From Nissolia schottii (Eukaryota > Streptophyta > Magnoliopsida > Fabales > Fabaceae): a DNA stretch of 64,000 nucleotides. Within the stretch, counting starts at the first letter, position 1, and every line of letters begins with the position of its first letter. The stretch lies in the NCBI GenBank assembly GCA_003254905.1, contig QANU01009275.1, positions 1-64,000 of the forward strand, given 5' to 3'. Shown one piece after another: positions 58,561-64,000 of the stretch. Both the position numbers and the translations under genes were made by a program. A model generated the notes under the pieces. It had not been told where the DNA came from. It ran no database searches and was given only the letters and a program-made list of their open reading frames with translations.

Positions 58561-59399
58561 TAGGTCTCCGGCGTGCTCCGGCTCGGCGTACCTGATGACG
58601 GAGATCTCGTTGCTGGAGATCCTATTCCTGCTGGCCCTGCTCTGGGCTGACTCTGCACTCTCCCTAATCCTTGCTGGGGCCTCGGTGGATACTGACCTCG
58701 GCCTCGTCCCACAGCTGTTGCCTGAAATGGTCCCCTCTTCCTCGGTTCCGTCTGGGAACTGCCAGCACCATCAAACCTTCTCTTAAATATTTCACTTCTC
58801 ACCTGAGCTAGATCTCTATTGGCTTCCTCTTGAGCCAAGCAAGTGTTCACCAAGGTGGCATAATCACGGACACCTGCCACATTCAGAAATACCTTCAACT
58901 CAGGTTTCAGACTTCGCTGGTATTTAGCACATTTCCAGCCTTCACTTGGGTTCATCTTGTACATTGGTGAATATCGGCAAAGTTTCTCAAACTTTGCCGT
59001 GTACTCGGTCACTGTCATCGATCCCTGTTTTAGCTCCATGAATTCTGCCTCTTTTCTATCCTGCAACTCCTGTGGGAAATATTTGTCCAAGAACACCTCC
59101 TTGAACCTGTTCCATGTCACCGGATCCACATCTCGCTCAAACTGGGCCTTGGTTGTATCTCACCATTCGCCCGCTGCTCCCTCTAGCTTTTGGGAAGCAA
59201 ACTTGACCTTCTGTTGCTCCGTGCATGGGATATCTTCAAAGATCTGCTCCAATTTCCTAAGCCAGCCATGAACCAACTCAGGATCCATCACGCCTTCAAA
59301 TACTGGTGGATTAGCGCGTGAAAATTCCCGATACTTCGTGGCCTCTAGCTCTTGGGTTGTCTGAGGTGTGTTACGTTGGGCATTGGAAGCAGCCATCAA
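58560..59399 (-). pseudogene. gag: element B gag (one in-frame stop)
   Basis: 59160-59399: helical start, FSRANPPVFEGVMDPELVHG, WLRKLEQIFEDIPCTEQQKV and FASQKLEGAAGEW, then TGA where the second Trp of the family's WW is expected (TGG to TGA). 58560-59129: VTWNRFKEVFLDKYFPQEL, LKQGSMTVTEYTAKFEKL and Gly/Arg/Pro-rich linker, to TAG (from CAG). This is the capsid region of Tekay/Del-like gag. Confidence 0.9.
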
Positions 59400-59627
59400 C
59401 GCTGTCGCCTGGGCTATCTCCCGCAGAACATCTGCAAGTTCTGCAGACTCCAGAGTACGCTGTGTATTGTCCTTGCGGGGTGTCGTACCTACACAGTTTC
59501 GAGGTGATCAATCTCAAGAAAGGCAAGTACACAGGAACTTAGCACATACCACTTAGCTAAAACATACACCGTAATCATGCCCGAAAGCATAGTGCAACTC
59601 AGTCCTCAGGCTCTTTTGGACCAAACT

Positions 59628-59639
59628 GCTCTGATACCA
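59628..59639 (-). promoter_or_regulatory. primer-binding site of element B (tRNA-iMet type)
   Basis: TGGTATCAGAGC on the minus strand, two bases from the LTR end at 59642. Confidence 0.92.
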
Positions 59640-59641
59640 AA

Positions 59642-59747
59642 TGAAACACCCTAGCTAACTGTTTACCCGTACGTAGTAAACAAAGCTCACTAGGTTGTTG
59701 TCTACTTGGTCGGAATACCTTAGTCCATAGTTATCTTTCGAAAATAG
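59642..59747 (-). mobile_element. 5' LTR of element B, cut after 106 bp
   Basis: Identical to 48462-48567. It stops at GAAAATAG, where the Sirevirus LTR starts. The left LTR continues TAGTTTAGG at that point, so AATAG (59743-59747) is the expected target duplication. Confidence 0.9.
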
Positions 59748-61181
59748 TGTAACTACAGATAGCAACCTAAGAGGGGGGTGAATTAGGCTTCTCTTGTTTT
59801 TCTCGGATTTTGATTTTTTGAAAGATATGAAACCCTAATTCCCAAATCATGAACAAGACCCAGCAATCAACCGAATAGATAATAATGTTAAAGCAGCGAA
59901 AATTGTAAATTGCTGAATGTAAAAGTGTAGGGATAAGAAAGATCACACCGGAGAATTTATCCTGGTTCACCTTCAACCACCGAAGGCTACGTCCAGTCCC
60001 CTGTTCTGATTCAGGGATTTTTCCACTATGTAAACTTGTGTTGTGTACAACCTCACCCCGAGGCACTATACCGACAACTACAAGAGAACAACCCGTTCCC
60101 CTGGTTACACAATGCCCTCACCGAACACTACGATGATAATCAGAATCCACACCGAACACTACGGTGTTTACAAAACCACACCGAACACTACGGTGCCACA
60201 ATTGATTCACAATTGTTGAAGAAGTAATACAATGGCTTTACCAATCCTAAATTCAGGGTTGGAAGTTTTCCTGAATAGAAAACACAAATGATATAACAAT
60301 TAAGGCTCAAAGGGCTTTCTTTAAGTTTTGGATTGAAACACCATTGAATCTTAATTAGAACTTTGTGAATATGAAAGTGAGAATTGAGTTCTGGAGTGGT
60401 GTTTTTGTTCTGCATGAGTTCCAACCTTATATAGGCAGAGGTGCCTGTTCATGAACCATTGCCAATGCATACAGATGCAAAACAACGCATTGTTTCATGA
60501 AAAAACACACCCATTCGAACATGTAATCGATTAGCAAAGGATGGTAATCGATTGCACACATGGTAACTGCCAATTTTCAAATTATGTGTGATGGTAATCG
60601 ATTACCACGAGTGTGTAATCGATTACACACACAACAAATGCCAATTTTGAAAGTTTCTAAGGTGGTAATCGATTACCATAAGTGTGTAATCGATTACACA
60701 CATGAAAACCACTTATTTTCAAAATTCTCGAGTTGGTAATCGATTACAGCAAGTTGGTAATCGATTACTCACGCAGAAAATGTTATATTTTCACATTTTT
60801 GATTCTGGTAATCGATTACTGAAACTCTGTAATCGATTACTGAACCTGGTAATCAATTACTAAAATCCAGTAATCTATTACTGACACAGTAAAGTGTTTT
60901 CCAAGTATTGCAAACGTTAGAAAAGTGTTGCTAATTGATTCTAGCTTTAGGAAAAGTGTTAGACTTGTTAGAATGAAAACCTTATGAGCCATTAACCATG
61001 ATATCAATAACAAGTGCTAACTATTAAACTCTAAGGTAAAAACACTTGAACCTTCAATATGATGATCGGTTGATCGTTGCAATTCATCGATTGTGTCTTT
61101 GCCTTTTTCTTGCTTTTTGTTGATGTTCTTGTCTTCATCAAAACCAAGCCATCAATGGTCAGAGAAAGAATCTTCTTTACA
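59748..61181 (-). mobile_element. Sirevirus-type 3' LTR (minus orientation)
   Basis: 1434 bp. In plus coordinates it starts TGTAACTACAGATAGC and ends TTCTTTACA, directly next to a polypurine tract complement. It has twelve palindromes (60523-60882) and a TATATAA complement near 60427. It is about 190 bp longer than the plus copy, mainly because it has six more palindromes. Confidence 0.93.
60523..60882. repeat. GTAATCGATTAC array, 71-bp period of paired palindromes
   Basis: Starts at 60523, 60544, 60594, 60615, 60665, 60686, 60736, 60757, 60808, 60829, 60849 and 60870. The steps are 21, 50, 21, 50, 21, 50, 21, 51, 21, 20 and 21. Most copies are exact. The last two have one changed central base. 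Confidence 0.97.
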
Positions 61182-61346
61182 TTCTCCCCCTTTTTGATGA
61201 TGACAAAACCATCTTTGAAAGTTGAAGTTCTTTGTCTTAGTGCTCCCCCTGTGTTTTGGACTAACTGGCCTTTCTTGGTTTCTTAACATTTGCTCCCCCT
61301 GTTTAAATCAAACCAAGCAATACCAAACAAGATCTTTCTCCCCCTT
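61182..61346 (-). promoter_or_regulatory. four polypurine tracts (Sirevirus-like multi-PPT)
   Basis: GGGGGAG-type tracts on the minus strand at about 61182-61190, 61243-61249, 61293-61299 and 61339-61345. The first abuts the LTR. Multiple polypurine tracts before the 3' LTR are described for the genus Sirevirus. Confidence 0.8.
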
Positions 61347-61559
61347 TTTGACATCATCAAAAAGAAGAAAAAGGACCACAGATACAATATCCAAAACAGT
61401 GGTATAGGAAACAACAGTGTATATAAAACAAGACATGTGTTTCTAGATGATATGTCTTCTAAAGATATCATGAAAACCTTATTAAACCTGAAAACTTAAC
61501 TTCTTTGGTTTTCTCATCCTTAACCATACAAATATCATCTTCAAATCCAATTATAAAGC
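61347..61559. other. Sirevirus derivative, region between protease remnant and PPTs
   Basis: About 210 bp with no integrase, RT or RNase H sequence, where a complete element would have about 3.5 kb of pol. Short AT-rich ORFs only. Confidence 0.6.
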
Positions 61560-62237
61560 CTTTTGTCACATAATTGACTAATATTAAGCAAGCTTTGACC
61601 TTGGCCTTCAACAAATAACACATTCTCAATAGTAGTTTGAGGAGGCGTACCTATTCTTCCAATGCCAATGATTTTGCCTCTCTCATTGTTATGTATGTCA
61701 TATCTTTTCCTTTGTTCCCTGGAATCAAGAAAAACTTTGTTTTGTTACCAGTCATGTGTGAGGAACAGCCATTGTTAAGATACCTTAAGTCACTTGCTGT
61801 CCTCATTCATACCTACAAAACAAATTAGAAGTGGGTGTAGGGTACCCAATGTGCTTTGGGTCCTTGTCGGTTAGATCGTTTCACAACCCACTTGAGTTGA
61901 CCACTTGGAACACCATTCCTTTTAATATAACATGCATTAGAGGTGTGTCCTTCCAAGCAACAATAACTTCATATGATCCTTCTTTTAGGAACCAAATAAT
62001 CATTTCTTGATACATACCTTTTTGAACTAGAAGCATAGTAATTACTTGGCTTAAGATAAAACTTTGATGCAGCCACATAATAATTACTTTTTCTTGACAT
62101 AGGATGATTTCCAATAACATGGTGTTTAGGTCTAGATTGTGATGACTTTCTTTTTACATGCATGTTGGGTTGTGGATTACTTGCTTTTACAAAAAGTGTT
62201 TTCTTAACAACTTTTTGATTTTTTTGAGGAGTATACC
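61560..62237 (-). pseudogene. Sirevirus gag C-terminus and protease/pre-integrase remnant
   Basis: Broken over frames. 61969-62163: Ser/Tyr/Lys-rich linker. 61880-61970: a second knuckle-like YCCLEGHTSNACYIKR. Near 61740-61790: NNGCSSHMTGNKT, where active relatives have Asp-Ser-Gly at the first position, so the catalytic Asp is missing (Asn). 61560-61740: GKIIGIGRIGTPP and a LLNISQLCD motif typical after the copia protease. Nothing further of pol follows. Confidence 0.82.
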
Positions 62238-63614
62238 CTAATCACTTTTATCCTTAGTATCTCTTTGCATCCTCAAGATATCATCTAATCCATGCTTACC
62301 CTTTTCAAACTTGCATACTATTTGTCGTAAACTTTCTACTTTAGATCCCAAAGTAACACACTTAGTGCAAGCAACTTGATTATTTATCATAGATCTAATC
62401 AAGTTTAATTCTTCCTTTTTAGCATAAATTTTTGAAAAATTTAAACATATTTCATGTAAGCATTCAAAAGCAGTTTGTAAATCTTCGTAAGAAAGTTTAT
62501 CAGTACTAACCTCTTCATCATCATTGTTAGAGTTGTGTGTAGCCATAAACGCTATATGTGCTTTTTCATCTTCAGATTCTGATGAAGAACTGATGTCATT
62601 ATCTTCCCATGCCACATATGCTTTCTTGCCCTTTTTGTTCTTGTTGTCCAATCTAACTTTGAGACTGTTCTTCTTTCTTTGAATATTTGGACAATCAGAC
62701 TTGATGTGACTGGGTTTCCCACATTCAAAGCATGTGAATTTTTGTGGAGAAGATGAGTCATTTTTCTTTATGAATCTCTTAGATTGACAAATCCGTATTC
62801 CCTTTTTCTTGAAAAACTTTCCAAGATTTTTAAACAAAAGATTCATATTGTCACCGTCATCTTCCTCTGAATCTGCATCATAATCATCTTTGTCAGAATC
62901 AATTTTGGCTTTTAAAGAAATTGACCTGTGATTCTTCTCATGTTGTTCGTGTTAATCCAGACGATTCAACTCCAATTCATGTTCCTGCAGTTTTCCAAAT
63001 AGAGTTGCCAGAGTCATCTTGGATAGGCTCTTCTTTTCTGAGATCGCCGTCACCTTTGGTTGCCATATCCGAGTTAATGATCTTAGCACTTTCAAGTTCA
63101 AATCTGCACATGAATAACTTTTGCGAAGAGCAGACAAATGGTTAATAAGATGCGTAAAACGTTTTTGCATATCGAGAATACTTTCTCCTTGGAGCATTCT
63201 AAACATCTCATATTCTTGGGAAAGAGTGTTTAATTTGGATCTCTTAACTTCATCTGTACCCTCATGAGTGGCTTCTAGGGTATCCCAAATTTCTTTGGCT
63301 CTCTTGCATGAAGAGACTCTAAAGAATTCATCCATACCTAGGGCAGAGGTTAGGTAATTCATGGCTTTAAGATCATACTGCACTTTCTTTTTCTCTTCGT
63401 TACTCCATGCACTCATGGGTTTTGGTTCACTCCCATTTTCATTTGTGAACATAGGCACAAACAGACCTTCTTCAATGGTTTTCCATACTTCTAAATCTTG
63501 TGCTTTGATGAAGATCATCATTTTGATTTTCCATAAATCATAATGATCTCCATTAAAACATGGAGGCCTATTTACATTCAACCCTTCACTCAACATAGGT
63601 CTTGAGGATGCCAT
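62238..63614 (-). pseudogene. gag: Sirevirus gag (one stop)
   Basis: One frame of 459 codons interrupted by TAA at 62952-62954. 62955-63614: MASSRPMLSEGLNVNRPPCF, FNGDHYDLWKIKMMIFIKAQ, AMNYLTSALGMDEFFRVSSC, AKEIWDTLEATHEGT (the copia gag, UBN2-type region). 62238-62950: acidic linker, SKRFIKKNDSS, knuckle CFECGKPSHIKSDCP (C-X2-C-X4-H-X4-C intact), then a Ser/Glu-rich stretch and a coiled tail. Start chosen at the Met that opens the conserved N-terminus. Confidence 0.92.
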
Positions 63615-63649
63615 CTATGGATCTTTTAGGAGTAATTTTCCTAAACTTG

Positions 63650-64000
63650 CTGATGAAAGCCTTTTTAACCACTTTCTCGGATCTTGACACAGCTTAGGTT
63701 TTGTCACAACCATGCCAAGCTCGTCGAAAGCTTTTATGCGCTTTTGTCGTTCAAAATATATACTTACTTTACGGCTTTCAGATCCACATGGGATCCAATT
63801 GCAGTATAGTCGGGTATAGTCGAATCCACAGAGAGTTGCAAAAATACCGTTCTTGAGTTAGTTTAATTAAACAATGGAGTGAAGGATTTGATAATTGTTT
63901 TAATAATTAAATAAGTATATAAACAACATAAAAAGTAAATAGGGAACAAATCAGAGGTAGTTCTGGAACTTGTTGGGAATTTTAATCACATCATAGTTTC
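63650..64000. other. 5' side of the Sirevirus derivative or another element, unresolved
   Basis: Upstream of gag on the minus strand I expected a tRNA-iMet primer site and an LTR, but no TGGTATCAGAGC complement is present. Instead there is AT-rich DNA with a TATAGTCGAATCCACAGAG segment (63808-63826) of the kind often seen in plant LTRs. It may be the edge of a further insertion. Confidence 0.35.

Larger units (their letters stand above)
48462..59747 (-). mobile_element. Tekay-like Ty3/gypsy element B, defective, with nested solo LTR
   Basis: Element orientation is minus. Left (3') LTR 48462-51552, polypurine tract complement at 51553-51567, coding region to about 59500, primer site complement at 59628-59639, and the first 106 bp of the other LTR at 59642-59747 before a Sirevirus element interrupts it. 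Those 106 bp are identical to the left LTR. The 5-mer AGGTG (48457-48461) precedes the left LTR, and its partner would be beyond the window. The coding region has at least three stops and two frameshifts and is split by the solo LTR 53418-56807. Confidence 0.92.

Noticed and set aside
46256..60882. Regularly spaced short repeats resembling a CRISPR array
   Set aside because: They lie in plant LTRs, the repeats are 9-14 bp palindromes, the spacers are related by tandem duplication, and no cas-like gene is present.
63650..63760. Degenerate primer-binding site upstream of the Sirevirus gag
   Set aside because: GCTGATGAAA could be a damaged complement of TGGTATCAGAGC, but the match is too weak to call.

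Overview
This window looks like nuclear DNA from a flowering plant, most likely a legume (Fabaceae; inference from the Sirevirus/Athila/Tekay mix and from palindrome-rich LTRs). It is almost entirely nested retrotransposons. The only host gene I can support is the first part of a gibberellin 20-oxidase gene (22868-23098), frameshifted and cut by an LTR. No rRNA, tRNA, CRISPR array or intact cellular gene was seen.

Layout. 1-4546 is AT-rich intergenic DNA with one tRNA-type SINE (246-445) and an LTR remnant (2110-2570). 4547-22229 is one solo LTR split by two later insertions. One is a 3.0-kb solo LTR (5343-8333). The other is a complete element with 3.2-kb LTRs, a tRNA-iMet primer site and a polypurine tract but no pol (9343-21335), whose 3' LTR holds yet another solo LTR (16929-19939). 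Target-site duplications of 5 bp (TTCCA, TATAT, GACCA/GACTA, AAAGG) give the insertion order. 22230-23098 is the upstream DNA and exon-1 fragment of the GA20ox-like gene. 23099-25219 holds LTR pieces in inverted arrangement with a single N at the breakpoint. 25220-26294 is AT-rich DNA with a 127-bp tandem duplication. 26295-30371 has an LTR remnant and a solo LTR (TSD CAAGA). 31230-41363 is a full-length, apparently young Athila-type Ty3/gypsy element (1575-bp LTRs, tRNA-Asp primer site, TSD GTCTT) inserted in the LTR of a minus-strand Tekay-like element (coding remnants to 45955).

From 45956 a Sirevirus-type LTR, a Ty1/copia (Tnt1/Tork-like) pol fragment, and a second minus-strand Tekay-like element (48462-59747) follow. 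That element carries a solo LTR inside its RNase H region (53418-56807, TSD CATGC). At 59748 a minus-strand Sirevirus derivative begins (LTR, four polypurine tracts, gag, but no reverse transcriptase) and runs to the right edge.

The most unusual signal is structural. LTRs from three unrelated retrotransposon lineages carry arrays of different short palindromes (CGCTCAGCG, CATTCGAATG/CAATCGATTG, GTAATCGATTAC), all built on a 20-23 bp step: a 22-bp period, a 21+28 = 49-bp period and a 21+50 = 71-bp period. In the Tekay-like LTRs two different palindromes occupy the same slot downstream of the TATA box, inside what looks like a conserved LTR intron. The same LTRs carry a previously unrecognised (to me) acidic ORF of 156 codons just after the predicted splice acceptor, recognisable in four diverged copies.

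Limits: all comparisons were made by eye inside this window. Family names rest on motifs and primer sites, not on searches. Ages, splice sites and functions of the arrays are inference.
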